The notes beneath the pieces are model-generated. The model saw nothing but the letters and a program-made list of their open reading frames with translations, did not search any database and was not told the DNA's origin. Of a stretch of 64,000 nucleotides of DNA, positions 9,094 to 17,895 are shown in pieces (position 1 is the first letter of the stretch; each line of letters starts with the position of its first letter). This stretch comes from Undibacterium parvum (GTDB lineage: Bacteria; Pseudomonadota; Gammaproteobacteria; Burkholderiales; Burkholderiaceae_D). The DNA is taken from assembly GCF_003955735.1 (NCBI RefSeq), contig NZ_CP034464.1, forward strand, positions 4,588,001 through 4,652,000, in the 5' to 3' direction. A program made the translations under genes and the position numbers.

Positions 9094-11003
9094 TGCGTGA
9101 TACTGATTTAGCGTCTCGCCGCATCGCTTTAGTAGGAAATCCTAATTGCGGCAAGACCGCCCTCTTCAACCGCTTAACTGGCGCGCGCCAAAAGGTCGCT
9201 AACTACGCCGGTGTCACCATAGAGCGCAAGGAAGGTAAGTTCGTCGCACCTTCCGGGCGGCATTGGCAAGTGCTGGATTTACCGGGCACTTACAGCTTGC
9301 ATGCAATTACTCCGGACGAGCAAGTCACCTTTGATGTGATCACGGGCGCACGCAGCGACACTGCGGTAGCCGATGTGATCGTATGCGTAGTCGACGCAAC
9401 TAATTTACGCCGTGGATTGCGGCTAGTCTTAGAGTTAAAAGCCTTGGGTACGCCGCTGATCCTGGCCTTAAACATGATGGATCTTGCCAGCAAGCGCAAC
9501 ATCCATATCGATCTTCAGCGACTACAGACTAGCTTGGCAATCCCAGTGGTTGAGACGGTCGCGGTGGAGACAAAAGGTGTGGATGCATTGTTAGTCACGC
9601 TGGAACAGTTCGCCTTGCAGTTTAAGCGCACTGCGGCTGATTCTACTGGCCAGCCGAATCAGAATTTGAATTTGAATTTGAATTTGATTGGTGCTGCACC
9701 AGAAAAAATTCAGGATGAGGTCAATGCCTTGTTGGCTGACTGCGTCAAGATCGATGAGACTCAGGATAGTAATTTTAGTTATAAGTTAGATAGTCTGGTG
9801 CTGCATCCTTTGCTGGGACCAGTAATCTTTGCGCTGCTGATGTTTTTTGTGTTTCAGGCGGTATTTGCCTGGGCGCAAATCCCCATGGATTTTATTAAGG
9901 CCAGCATAGAGCAATTGGGGCAGTTAGTGGCAGACACACTACCTGCTGGTGTCTTGCAAGACTTATTGGTCAAAGGGGTGATTAGTGGTGCCGGCAGCGT
10001 GCTGGTGTTTTTGCCTCAAATTATTATTTTGTTCTTCTTTATATTAATGATGGAAGACTCCGGCTACCTGCCGCGTGCTGCATTTTTACTTGATAGAGTG
10101 ATGGGTAAAGTCGGTCTATCTGGTCGCGCTTTCATCCCGCTGCTGTCTAGTTTTGCCTGCGCCATTCCCGGCATCATGGCGACGCGCACCATACAAAATC
10201 CACGTGATCGCTTGATCACCATCATGATCGCGCCCTTAATGACATGTTCGGCACGCTTACCTGTCTACACGCTTATCATTGCCGCCTTCATTCCTGATAC
10301 GCTGTTTTTCGGCTGGCTGCACCTGCAGGGTCTGGTTTTATTTGGTCTGTATCTGGCGGGGATAGTGTCTGCCATGCTGGTCGCTTACTGCTTCCAGATG
10401 CAATGGGGGAAAGCCGTACAACATGCGCTGATGCTGGAGTTGCCGGAATATCGCTTGCCGAATTTGCGCAATCTGGCGATAGGATTATGGGAAAGAATCG
10501 TGATTTTCACGACACGGGTAGGCACCATTATTTTGGCCCTAATGGTCTTGTTGTGGTTACTCAGTAGCTTCCCCGGCGCACCAGAGAACGCCAGTTATCC
10601 GCCGATTTATTACAGCGTGGCCGGTATGCTTGGCCGCATGCTAGAAACGGTGTTTGCGCCTATAGGTTTTAACTGGCAGATTTGTATCGCCTTGGTACCT
10701 GGCTTAGCGGCGCGCGAAGTCGCGGTGGCGGCACTCGGTACCGTGTATTCTTTATCACAAAGTGGCGCCGAATTGAATAGCAGCTTAGAGCCATTAATTG
10801 CGCATTCCTGGAGCATGGCAACCGCACTCTCTTTACTTGCCTGGTATGTGTTTGCGCCGCAATGTATCGCTACCCTCAGCGTGGTAAAGCGTGAGACCAA
10901 TACCCTGCGCTACCCGATTTTGATGGCGGCGTATCTGTTTGGACTGGCTTATCTCGCATCATTCATCACCTACACAGTCAGCAATTATTTTCTAGGGACC
11001 TAA
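9093..11003 (+). CDS. feoB: FeoB ferrous iron transporter (GTPase-permease)
   Basis: Inner-membrane Fe(II) importer with an N-terminal G-protein domain. Motifs read from the ATG at 9093: G1 GNPNCGKT (15-22), G2 Thr42 in AGVTIE, G3 DLPG (62-65), G4 NMMD (127-130). The permease part starts near residue 235 and contains two Gate regions and FeoB_C, with the cysteine-bearing segments SSFACAIPGIMATR and APLMTCSARLP typical of FeoB. At 636 residues it is shorter than the E. coli protein (773). A TTG three bases upstream is also in frame, but the ATG overlapping the feoA stop is preferred. A short repeat (four AATTTG units, 9663-9686) encodes Asn-Leu pairs in the linker between G-domain and membrane part. 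Confidence 0.96.
   Translation: MRDTDLASRRIALVGNPNCGKTALFNRLTGARQKVANYAGVTIERKEGKFVAPSGRHWQVLDLPGTYSLHAITPDEQVTFDVITGARSDTAVADVIVCVVDATNLRRGLRLVLELKALGTPLILALNMMDLASKRNIHIDLQRLQTSLAIPVVETVAVETKGVDALLVTLEQFALQFKRTAADSTGQPNQNLNLNLNLIGAAPEKIQDEVNALLADCVKIDETQDSNFSYKLDSLVLHPLLGPVIFALLMFFVFQAVFAWAQIPMDFIKASIEQLGQLVADTLPAGVLQDLLVKGVISGAGSVLVFLPQIIILFFFILMMEDSGYLPRAAFLLDRVMGKVGLSGRAFIPLLSSFACAIPGIMATRTIQNPRDRLITIMIAPLMTCSARLPVYTLIIAAFIPDTLFFGWLHLQGLVLFGLYLAGIVSAMLVAYCFQMQWGKAVQHALMLELPEYRLPNLRNLAIGLWERIVIFTTRVGTIILALMVLLWLLSSFPGAPENASYPPIYYSVAGMLGRMLETVFAPIGFNWQICIALVPGLAAREVAVAALGTVYSLSQSGAELNSSLEPLIAHSWSMATALSLLAWYVFAPQCIATLSVVKRETNTLRYPILMAAYLFGLAYLASFITYTVSNYFLGT
9663..9686 (+). repeat. Hexanucleotide microsatellite (AATTTG x4) inside feoB
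   Basis: Four perfect tandem AATTTG units encode alternating Asn-Leu in the G-domain/membrane linker. Gain or loss of a unit keeps the frame and would only change linker length. Confidence 0.85.
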
Positions 11004-11004
11004 G

Positions 11005-11274
11005 ATGCAAGTGATGCTGACTAGTTTGATTATCTTGCTCGCTTTGCGCTATTTACTCGCAAAGTGGCTACCTCAGAATATTAAGCAAAAATTGCACGGC
11101 GCGCTGTCTAAATTGAGCCCTGGTCTCGCCGCATTTTTTTCTAAGGGAAATAGCACAGTCGCAGCCTCCTGTAGTGCTTGCTCTAGCTGTAGTGGTTGTG
11201 CCGATACCACGACTAAGCCTAGTTCGAGCAATCCGTCTAAGACTATCCGTTTGATTCGAAACCTGAAGTTTTGA
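11005..11274 (+). CDS. Small Cys-rich membrane protein associated with FeoB
   Basis: An 89-residue protein starting one base after the feoB stop, so surely in the same operon. One N-terminal hydrophobic helix (about 3-20) is followed by a basic amphipathic stretch and a cysteine cluster SCSACSSCSGCAD (about 54-66, five Cys). This architecture matches the FeoB-associated Cys-rich proteins that replace FeoC in many bacteria. A role in metal handling or complex assembly at FeoB is plausible but unproven. The family name is a judgement from layout rather than from conserved sequence. Confidence 0.75.
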   Translation: MQVMLTSLIILLALRYLLAKWLPQNIKQKLHGALSKLSPGLAAFFSKGNSTVAASCSACSSCSGCADTTTKPSSSNPSKTIRLIRNLKF

Positions 11275-11362
11275 TTTAGTGTATCCTCAATTCGCTATTT
11301 GTCGTTATGAATAAACTCAAGAGTACTATTCAAAACTGATACGAGCTTACAAATATTAAAGT

Positions 11363-11466
11363 TAGGACGTAGGCAAAATTGCTCCAGCTAGGCGCACCGC
11401 TGAAGACAGTACTTTAGTACGGCTAGGCGGTGACAACGACGCTGGGGCGGTTTTGCATAAGTCCTA
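11363..11466 (+). repeat. 104-bp dispersed palindromic repeat, copy A
   Basis: Bounded by imperfect terminal inverted repeats (TAGGACGTAGGCAAAATTG and the complement of CGGTTTTGCATAAGTCCTA), with the internal hairpin GTACT-TT-AGTAC. A second copy at 62026-62129 in opposite orientation matches at about 90 of 104 positions by hand count. It contains no ORF. It sits in the gap between the feo operon and the gene at 11501. Confidence 0.85.
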
Positions 11467-11500
11467 AAAACGAGACAAACGATAAAGGCACGAGCTAGGC

Positions 11501-12085
11501 ATGAGTTCTATCATTTACGATAAAGCAGACAAAGGCAGGGAAGAAATCGCCACAAGAAAGTATCAACTTGCACCTAGATTGAGAAGCTTGTTAGTGATGA
11601 TAGATGGAAAACAATCGGAAGCCGAATTGCTTAAAAAAGTACTCGGGCTAGGTCTAAATGAGCAAAGCCTGATCGACTTATTGGAGCAGGAATTTATCAT
11701 CATGAGTTCTAGCGGTATGGCTGAACTTGTACCAGCGCTCGCAGCCTTGCCGGTCTCAGCGATCGCCAATCCTAGCTTAGCAGCGGGCAGCGCGCCAACG
11801 ATGCCAGTCACAAGCCCGGCGGAAACTGCGGCACGCTTCCAGGCCCTATACAATTTTTATAATGAAACCATCAAAAGCACCTTAGGTTTGCGCGGTTTTG
11901 CCCTGCAGATGAAGGTGGAACGCGCTGGCAATCTGCAAGATTTTAACGACTTGAGAAATGTGTATATCGAGGCGATTTTGAAAGCAAAAGGCAAGGAAAT
12001 GGCGCGTAGTTTGCGTGATAGATTGGATCAGTTGTTGTACGCTGATAGCAATGTAGTCGCCGATAAAATCATAGCGGATGATTAA
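11501..12085 (+). CDS. Uncharacterised 194-residue cytoplasmic protein
   Basis: Not recognised. No signal peptide or membrane segment. Residues about 10-68 look like a winged-helix-like domain (KYQLAPRLRSLLVMIDGKQSEAEL, then a hydrophobic-periodic helix LIDLLEQEFI). A low-complexity Ala/Pro/Ser linker follows (about 75-110), and then an alpha-helical C-terminal domain (about 110-190). The N-terminal segment resembles stretches found next to signalling domains in betaproteobacteria that count 'growth/ratio' inputs, but I cannot name a family. It stands alone between repeat copy A and a strong terminator, and appears monocistronic. Confidence 0.7.
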   Translation: MSSIIYDKADKGREEIATRKYQLAPRLRSLLVMIDGKQSEAELLKKVLGLGLNEQSLIDLLEQEFIIMSSSGMAELVPALAALPVSAIANPSLAAGSAPTMPVTSPAETAARFQALYNFYNETIKSTLGLRGFALQMKVERAGNLQDFNDLRNVYIEAILKAKGKEMARSLRDRLDQLLYADSNVVADKIIADD

Positions 12086-12130
12086 AAAGAAGCTTCTGTC
12101 CTAACTAAAAGAATCAATCCACTATCCAAT

Positions 12131-12161
12131 AAAAAAAGCCAGATCGTATCTGGCTTTTTTT
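12131..12161. terminator. Bidirectional rho-independent terminator
   Basis: Stem GCCAGAT/ATCTGGC with a 3-base loop, flanked by A7 and T7 runs, so it works on both strands. It lies between convergent genes: the 11501 gene (plus) and ybiT (minus). Confidence 0.9.
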
Positions 12162-12188
12162 ATTCTTGAGGCGCGTACTAGCGTCTAA

Positions 12189-13790
12189 TTATTGTATGCC
12201 CTGGCTAGACAAGTACTCTTCATAGGTGCCGCTGTAATCGATGATCTCGTTTTCTTTGATCTCGAGGATGCGGGTTGCCAGTGAGGAGACAAACTCCCTA
12301 TCATGCGAGACAAAAATCAAGGTGCCTGCGTATTTTTCCAATGCTATATTTAAAGATTCTATGGTCTCCATATCCATGTGATTGGTAGGCTCATCCATCA
12401 ACAAGACATTGTGGCGACCCAGCATCAGCTTACCGTACATCATGCGGCCTTTTTCACCACCGGATAGTACTTTGACTGATTTTTTGACATCGTCACCGCC
12501 AAACAATAAGCGACCTAAGATAGCGCGCACGGCCTGATCATCGTCGCCTTCTTTGGTCCACTGACCGATCCAGTCCGTGAGGTTTTTATCGCTGGCAAAT
12601 TCCTCGGTAGGATCTTGCGGCATATAACCTGGATTGGCATTTTCCGCCCATTTGACGATACCTTTATCGGCGCTCAGATGGCATAGCTCTTCCCCACCTA
12701 TGCAACGCAATAAGGTAGTTTTACCGACACCATTTGCGCCGATGATGGCGATGCGCTCTCCCGCCTCTACCATCAGGTCAAGCTTGCTAAACAGTGTACG
12801 ATCGTAGGATTTTGCCAGACCGGTAACTTCAACTGCCAATCTGTGCAATTTCTTTTCGCCATCGAATCGCACGAAAGGATTTTGACGGCTAGAAGGCTTA
12901 ATATCTTCGATCTTGATTTTTTCTATTTGCTTGGCGCGCGAGGTAGCCTGGCGTGCTTTGGATTTATTCGCCGCGAAACGGCGTACAAAATCCTGCAATT
13001 CTAAGACTTTATCTTTGGCTTTTGCATTATTGGCCATCTGCTGGGCACGTGCCTGTGACGAGGCCAGCATGTAGTCATCATAATTACCAGGGTAAATACG
13101 CAAAGTGCCGTAATCCATATCGGCCATGTGCGTGCAAACCTGATTCAAGAAATGCCTATCATGCGAAATGATAATCATGGTCGAATTGCGCTCGTTTAGA
13201 ATATCTTCCAACCAACGGATGGTATTGATATCGAGGTTATTCGTCGGTTCATCGAGCAAGAGAATATCCGGATTCGAGAACAAGGCTTGCGCCAACAGTA
13301 CGCGCAATTTCCATCCTGGTGCGATCGCACTCATAGGACCTTGATGCTGCTCGATAGGAATTCCGGCACCTAGCAATAACTCACCGGCTCTGGCTTCTGC
13401 TGTATATCCATCGTATTCGGCGAACTTCGCTTCCAGATCGGCCGCCTTCATGTAGTCGTCGTCGGTCGCTTCTGGATCTGCATAAATGGCGTCGCGTTCG
13501 GCCATCGCAGCCCACATTTCTGTGTGACCCATCATGATGACATCGAGCACGCGCATTTCTTCATAGGCAAATTGATCTTGACGCAATTTACCCAGACGTT
13601 CGTTCTGATCCAACATTACGGTGCCGGAGGATTGATCCAGATCGCCGCCCAAAATTTTCATGAAGGTGGATTTTCCACAACCATTGGCACCAATCAAGCC
13701 ATAGCGATTGCCTTCGCCAAATTTGGCGGTAATGTTTTCAAAGATTGGCTTTGGGCCAAACTGCATCGTAATATTTGCGGTAGAAAGCAC
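12189..13790 (-). CDS. ybiT: ABC-F family ATPase YbiT (ribosome-associated)
   Basis: A soluble protein with two ABC ATPase domains and no membrane segments, the ABC-F type that acts on the ribosome E-site rather than in transport. Walker A of domain 1 is GANGCGKST (34-42), that of domain 2 GANGVGKTT, and the signature of domain 2 is LSGGEKGR. Both domains have [22 protein letters not shown]alker B motifs. The N-terminal [19 protein letters not shown] closely resembles E. coli YbiT, and the length (533 versus about 530) agrees. I place the start at GTG 13790, preceded by AAAGG; an in-frame TTG 18 bases upstream gives a less family-like N-terminus. Its in vivo substrate is not known from sequence. 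Confidence 0.93.
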   Translation of the reverse strand: MLSTANITMQFGPKPIFENITAKFGEGNRYGLIGANGCGKSTFMKILGGDLDQSSGTVMLDQNERLGKLRQDQFAYEEMRVLDVIMMGHTEMWAAMAERDAIYADPEATDDDYMKAADLEAKFAEYDGYTAEARAGELLLGAGIPIEQHQGPMSAIAPGWKLRVLLAQALFSNPDILLLDEPTNNLDINTIRWLEDILNERNSTMIIISHDRHFLNQVCTHMADMDYGTLRIYPGNYDDYMLASSQARAQQMANNAKAKDKVLELQDFVRRFAANKSKARQATSRAKQIEKIKIEDIKPSSRQNPFVRFDGEKKLHRLAVEVTGLAKSYDRTLFSKLDLMVEAGERIAIIGANGVGKTTLLRCIGGEELCHLSADKGIVKWAENANPGYMPQDPTEEFASDKNLTDWIGQWTKEGDDDQAVRAILGRLLFGGDDVKKSVKVLSGGEKGRMMYGKLMLGRHNVLLMDEPTNHMDMETIESLNIALEKYAGTLIFVSHDREFVSSLATRILEIKENEIIDYSGTYEEYLSSQGIQ

Positions 13791-13981
13791 GTAAAAACCT
13801 TTTTGCAATGAGAATAATAACTAACCTTAGATTATAGCATCGCCAGCCGAGAACACCGAAAAACTGCCTTAGATTCTATGCCTTCATCGGTAAAAGGCAA
13901 AAAAAAGGGGAGACGCAATCAAGATTCCGCCTCCCTCAAAAAGTATTACCACTGAACGATCAAAAAATCACTGCTTCCGCC

Positions 13982-16060
13982 TTAATTAAAAGTCTTTCCT
14001 TCTTTGGCCAACTTTGCCAGTAAAGCCGCGACTTTCCAGGCATCGCCGTGGCGGCCCTTGGCATACTTATCCATCGCCATGATCACGTTCGGCAAGCCCA
14101 GAGTATCGGCGTAAAACATAGGTCCACCGCGATGCAGAGGGAAGCCATAACCGCTCAGATACACCATGTCGATATCCGATGCGCGCATGGCGATGCCCTC
14201 CTCTAAAATATGCGCACCTTCGTTGACCAGTGAGAATATCAGCCGCTCAGTGATTTCTTGATCTGAAATATTGCGCCTTGCTATACCCAAATCAGCAGAA
14301 TGCTGAACGATCATGTCATTGACGACTTGTGATGGGTAAGCTTTGCGGTCACCCGGTTTGTAATCATACCAACCGGCGCCTGTCTTCTGTCCGTAGCGCC
14401 CCAACTCGCACAATAAATCGGCCGTTTTTGAATACGTCACCAGCGGCTTATCGATATAGCGACGCTTGCGTATCGCCCAACCTATGTCGTTACCAGCCAG
14501 ATCGCCCATGCGGAAAGGCCCCATTGCAAACCCTAGTTTTTCGACTGCCTTATCGACTTGTTCCGGTGTGCAGCCTTCTTCCAGCAGGAAGCCTGCTTGA
14601 CGACTGTATTGTTCTATCATGCGGTTGCCGATGAAGCCATCGCAGACACCAGAGACTACGCCGGTCTTTTTAATCTTTTTAGACAAGGCCATCACGGTAG
14701 CCAGAACATCTTTTGCAGTGGCTTTGCCGCGCACTATCTCTAACAGTTTCATGACGTTGGCCGGGCTAAAGAAATGCATGCCGATGACGTCTTGTGGGCG
14801 CTGGGTAAAACTGGCGATCATATCAACATCCAGCGTTGAGGTATTTGAGGCCATAATCGCACCTGGCTTCATGACTTCATCGAGCTTTTTAAAGACTTGC
14901 TGCTTAACGCCCATTTCTTCGAACACCGCCTCTATCACCAGATCGGCCTGTGCGATGTCCTGATACGACATGGTGCCAGTAATGAGGGCAAGGCGTTGCT
15001 CAAATTTCTCCTGGGTCAGCTTGCCTTTCTTTAGCGTGTTTTCATAATTTTTACGGATAGTCGCCAAACCCTTATCGAGCGCCTCTTGTTTCATCTCCAG
15101 GATTTGAACCGGAATGCCGGCATTGGCAAAATTCATGGCAATGCCGCCGCCCATGGTGCCGGCACCGATCACCGCTACCGATTTGATAGGGCGCAGTGGC
15201 GTATCTTCTGGCACATCAGGAATCTTGCCAGCGGCGCGCTCACCGAAGAAGGCGTGGCGCAAGGCCTTCGACTCTGTACTTTGAACCAATTCTAAAAACA
15301 GCTGACGTTCCAGCTGTATGCCATCGTCGAACTTCATCGTCACGGCCGCTGCCACTGCCTCTACACATTTTAAAGGTGCAGGAAACGGTCCAGCCATGGC
15401 GCCCACGGTATTGCGCGAAAATTGCAAAAATGCTTCGTGGTTCGGGTAATCAATCTTGATATCGCGCACTCGTGGCAAAGGACGGGTCGCGGCGACAGTA
15501 TTGGCAAAGTCTATGGCGCCCTGCATTAAGTCGCCTTCCAGCATTTGATTAAATAGGCCAGTTTTAGCCAGTTTTTCTGATACCACCGGGGTACCGGAAA
15601 CGATCATATTGAGTGCCATTTCCAGACCCAGCACGCGCGGCAAGCGCTGCGTTCCGCCTGCGCCTGGCAAAATGCCTAGCTTGACTTCGGGCAAAGCGAT
15701 TTGTGCGCCAGCTGTGGCAACGCGGTAATGGCAAGCTAAGGCTAATTCCAGGCCGCCACCCATACACACGCTGTGGATCGCTGCGATCACCGGTTTGCTG
15801 GCATTTTCTATGACGTTGATCACAGTCTGCAGCGAAGGCTCGGCAAAGGCTTTGGTAGAATTAAATTCCTTAATATCTGCGCCACCAGAAAAGGCTTTAC
15901 CTGCACCAGTTATGACGATCGCAGTGATCGCTTCATCTTGCAAAGCCTGCTGCATACCTTCGACGACGGCAGCGCGACTGGCGTGACCAAGGCCGTTGAC
16001 TGGTGGATTATTCAGAGTGATGACGGCGATGTTGCCCTTAACTTGATATTCGGCGCTCAT
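13982..16060 (-). CDS. FadB-like multifunctional enoyl-CoA hydratase / 3-hydroxyacyl-CoA dehydrogenase
   Basis: Carries out the two middle steps of beta-oxidation. The N-terminal crotonase domain (1 to about 190) has the oxyanion-loop motif AFSGGADIKEF (56-66) and both catalytic glutamates, Glu105 in GGLELALA and Glu125 in LPEVKLG. The NAD-binding domain begins at about 293, with GAGTMG (299-304). HFFSPANVMKLLEI holds the dehydrogenase catalytic His. Two C-terminal HADH helical domains follow. At 692 residues it matches betaproteobacterial FadB-like proteins. The frame extends upstream, but the ATG at 16060 has a good AGGAA Shine-Dalgarno sequence and starts the conserved fold. It lies downstream of the liv-type importer and ligase genes on the same strand, which suggests degradation of an imported acid. 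A palindromic operator candidate lies at 16217-16228. Confidence 0.94.
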   Translation of the reverse strand: MSAEYQVKGNIAVITLNNPPVNGLGHASRAAVVEGMQQALQDEAITAIVITGAGKAFSGGADIKEFNSTKAFAEPSLQTVINVIENASKPVIAAIHSVCMGGGLELALACHYRVATAGAQIALPEVKLGILPGAGGTQRLPRVLGLEMALNMIVSGTPVVSEKLAKTGLFNQMLEGDLMQGAIDFANTVAATRPLPRVRDIKIDYPNHEAFLQFSRNTVGAMAGPFPAPLKCVEAVAAAVTMKFDDGIQLERQLFLELVQSTESKALRHAFFGERAAGKIPDVPEDTPLRPIKSVAVIGAGTMGGGIAMNFANAGIPVQILEMKQEALDKGLATIRKNYENTLKKGKLTQEKFEQRLALITGTMSYQDIAQADLVIEAVFEEMGVKQQVFKKLDEVMKPGAIMASNTSTLDVDMIASFTQRPQDVIGMHFFSPANVMKLLEIVRGKATAKDVLATVMALSKKIKKTGVVSGVCDGFIGNRMIEQYSRQAGFLLEEGCTPEQVDKAVEKLGFAMGPFRMGDLAGNDIGWAIRKRRYIDKPLVTYSKTADLLCELGRYGQKTGAGWYDYKPGDRKAYPSQVVNDMIVQHSADLGIARRNISDQEITERLIFSLVNEGAHILEEGIAMRASDIDMVYLSGYGFPLHRGGPMFYADTLGLPNVIMAMDKYAKGRHGDAWKVAALLAKLAKEGKTFN

Positions 16061-16216
16061 GTCTATTCCTAAATGTAATCGAGTGAAATACGCGGTATTG
16101 CAAAGAATAAAAATTTCTTGCGGTGCTATTGAGAGCCGCCCTAGTGTGAGCCAGTTTGCACTGGTCACTGATTCTAGGGCCTGGCCGCTAAAGAGTTTCA
16201 ACTATAACGCAAAATA

Positions 16217-16228
16217 GTACGATCGTTT
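16217..16228. promoter_or_regulatory. Palindrome ACGATCGT upstream of the FadB-like gene (candidate operator)
   Basis: GTACGATCGTTT lies about 160 bases before the gene start in the intergenic region. Sites with the same core ACGAYCGTT occur at 23324 and 41241, both upstream of beta-oxidation operons. A TetR-type regulator (for example FadP of betaproteobacteria) is a candidate; the regulator is not in this window. Confidence 0.4.
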
Positions 16229-16311
16229 TATTTATTGTTAAAAATATTTGTAATATGCTTTTTTTGAAACACGCGCTACCCGTTGCAAACGCTGTTTGCG
16301 CGTGCTCTTGC

Positions 16312-16394
16312 ATATACTCCCCTCATTTTTTAACAAAATACGGCAATCGCGCATATTCTATATGGGGATAAAAACCATACCCATGGGAGTATAT
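16312..16394. repeat. 83-bp palindromic element with 10-bp terminal inverted repeats (ATATACTCCC)
   Basis: It starts with ATATACTCCC and ends with the exact complement GGGAGTATAT. The interior holds GCGCATATTCTAT. A similar 84-bp element with AGATACTCCC ends lies at 34432-34515 and a related sequence at 37938-38020. It contains no ORF and lies between livF and the FadB-like gene. Confidence 0.65.
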
Positions 16395-16417
16395 TAACTA
16401 GTTAGAACAACACCAAC

Positions 16418-17131
16418 TCACACTTCCAGCCATTCCTGGCGTATCCGTTGATTGCCACGCAAGTCTTGCGGACTGCCTTCAAACACGATGCAACCATGTC
16501 CCATCACATACACGCGCTGAGAAATTTCTAGCGCGATCGCGAGTTTTTGCTCTACCAACAGTACTGAGATACCGCGATTCCTTAATTCTTTCAGATATTC
16601 GGCGACCAGATCGACGATCTTGGGCGCCAAGCCTTCGGTCGGTTCATCGATCATCACCAGATCCGGATCGCCCATCAGGGTGCGGCATAGCGTCAGCATT
16701 TGTTGTTCGCCGCCCGACAGCACCCCAGCCGCAGTGTGCTGACGCTCTTTGAGGCGCGGGAACATTCTATACATATCATCAAGCGACCAGCGTGGCTTGC
16801 CAGCAGCTGGCTTACCCGACTTTTGCCCCAGCAGCAAGTTTTGCTCAACACTCAGACTAGGGAAAATATCCCGATTTTCCGGCACATAGCCCAGGCCTTT
16901 ATGGGCGATCTGAAACGCTTTTAGCCCTATCAGTTGTTCACCTTTAAAAAGTATCGAGCCTTGGGCGTCGACTTGCCCCATCGCTGCCTTGATCGTGGTC
17001 GAGCGCCCTACCCCATTGCGTCCGAGTAAGCTGACAATCTCGCCGCGATCCACCCGTAAATCCACCCCGTGCAAGACATGGCTCTTGCCGTAGTAAGCGT
17101 GTAAATCTTTGATTTCAAAAAAACCGCTCAT
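16418..17131 (-). CDS. livF: LivF-type ABC transporter ATPase, Walker A Lys replaced by Arg
   Basis: Second ATPase of the branched-chain-amino-acid-type importer (237 residues, typical length). It has signature LSGGEQQML, Walker B LVMIDEPTEGLAP, and the LivF-like EQNLLLGQ segment. The P-loop reads GRNGVGRST (37-45), so Arg43 occupies the position of the usual catalytic Lys; I confirmed the CGC codon in the DNA. My recollection is that this variant recurs in LivF homologues of Burkholderiales, so it is probably not inactivating. The start overlaps the livG stop (ATGA), which shows translational coupling. Confidence 0.92.
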   Translation of the reverse strand: MSGFFEIKDLHAYYGKSHVLHGVDLRVDRGEIVSLLGRNGVGRSTTIKAAMGQVDAQGSILFKGEQLIGLKAFQIAHKGLGYVPENRDIFPSLSVEQNLLLGQKSGKPAAGKPRWSLDDMYRMFPRLKERQHTAAGVLSGGEQQMLTLCRTLMGDPDLVMIDEPTEGLAPKIVDLVAEYLKELRNRGISVLLVEQKLAIALEISQRVYVMGHGCIVFEGSPQDLRGNQRIRQEWLEV

Positions 17132-17895
17132 GCTGCCACCTCGACGGGTGCATGCCCACCCAAATAGGCATCTTTTACTTTTTGATTGTTGCGAATATTG
17201 ATAGGCGTATCGCAGGCAATCACTTCGCCATATACCACCACGGCGATTTTATCGGCCAGGCCGAACACCACACTCATATCATGTTCCACCATCAATAAAG
17301 TCTTGCCAACAGTGACTTTGCGAATTAATTCCACCGCCGCATCTGACTCGGAGCGACTCATGCCTGCGGTCGGCTCATCGAGCAAAATCACGTCGGCACC
17401 ACCAGCGATGGTCACGCCTATCTCGAGCGCGCGCTGTTCGGCATAGGTAAGTAAGCCAGCACCTATCTCACGTCTATTCTTAAGGCCGATCTGTTCGAGC
17501 ACCGCCTCAACCCGTTCATGCGCATCCTTCAAGCCATTCAGGCGTTGCCAGAACGAATATTTGTAGCCTAGAGACCACAACACCGCGCAACGCAGATTTT
17601 CATACACAGACAAGCGGTGGAAAATATTTGTAATCTGAAAGCTACGCGACAGACCACGTCGATTGATCTCGAACGGACGCAGTCGCGAAATATCTTCGCC
17701 GTTTAAAAGGATAGCCCCAGAACTAATCGGAAAGCGCCCGGAGATCAGATTAAACAGCGTCGACTTGCCCGCGCCATTCGGCCCTATGATGGCAAATCTC
17801 TCGCCTTTCGGCACTTGCAGATTGGAGCCGCGTATTATTTCGGATTGACCAAAACTTTTTCTAACATCTTTAAGTTCCAAAGAAAACACTGTCAT
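17128..17895 (-). CDS. livG: LivG-type ABC transporter ATPase
   Basis: First ATPase of the importer (255 residues from the chosen start). Walker A is GPNGAGKST (38-46) with an intact Lys. The Q-loop region reads SRSFQITNIFHRLSVYENL, typical of LivG. In place of the canonical LSGGQ the signature region reads LLTYAEQRALEIG, which is normal for LivG. Walker B is VILLDEPTAGMS. The start is set at ATG 17895, preceded by GGAGAT and overlapping the livM stop as ATGA; a longer in-frame version would run into livM. Confidence 0.93.
   Translation of the reverse strand: MTVFSLELKDVRKSFGQSEIIRGSNLQVPKGERFAIIGPNGAGKSTLFNLISGRFPISSGAILLNGEDISRLRPFEINRRGLSRSFQITNIFHRLSVYENLRCAVLWSLGYKYSFWQRLNGLKDAHERVEAVLEQIGLKNRREIGAGLLTYAEQRALEIGVTIAGGADVILLDEPTAGMSRSESDAAVELIRKVTVGKTLLMVEHDMSVVFGLADKIAVVVYGEVIACDTPINIRNNQKVKDAYLGGHAPVEVAA

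Noticed and set aside
12799..12810. Another ACGATCGT site like the beta-oxidation operators
   Set aside because: It lies inside the ybiT coding sequence and the 8-base palindrome is expected about once in a window this size.
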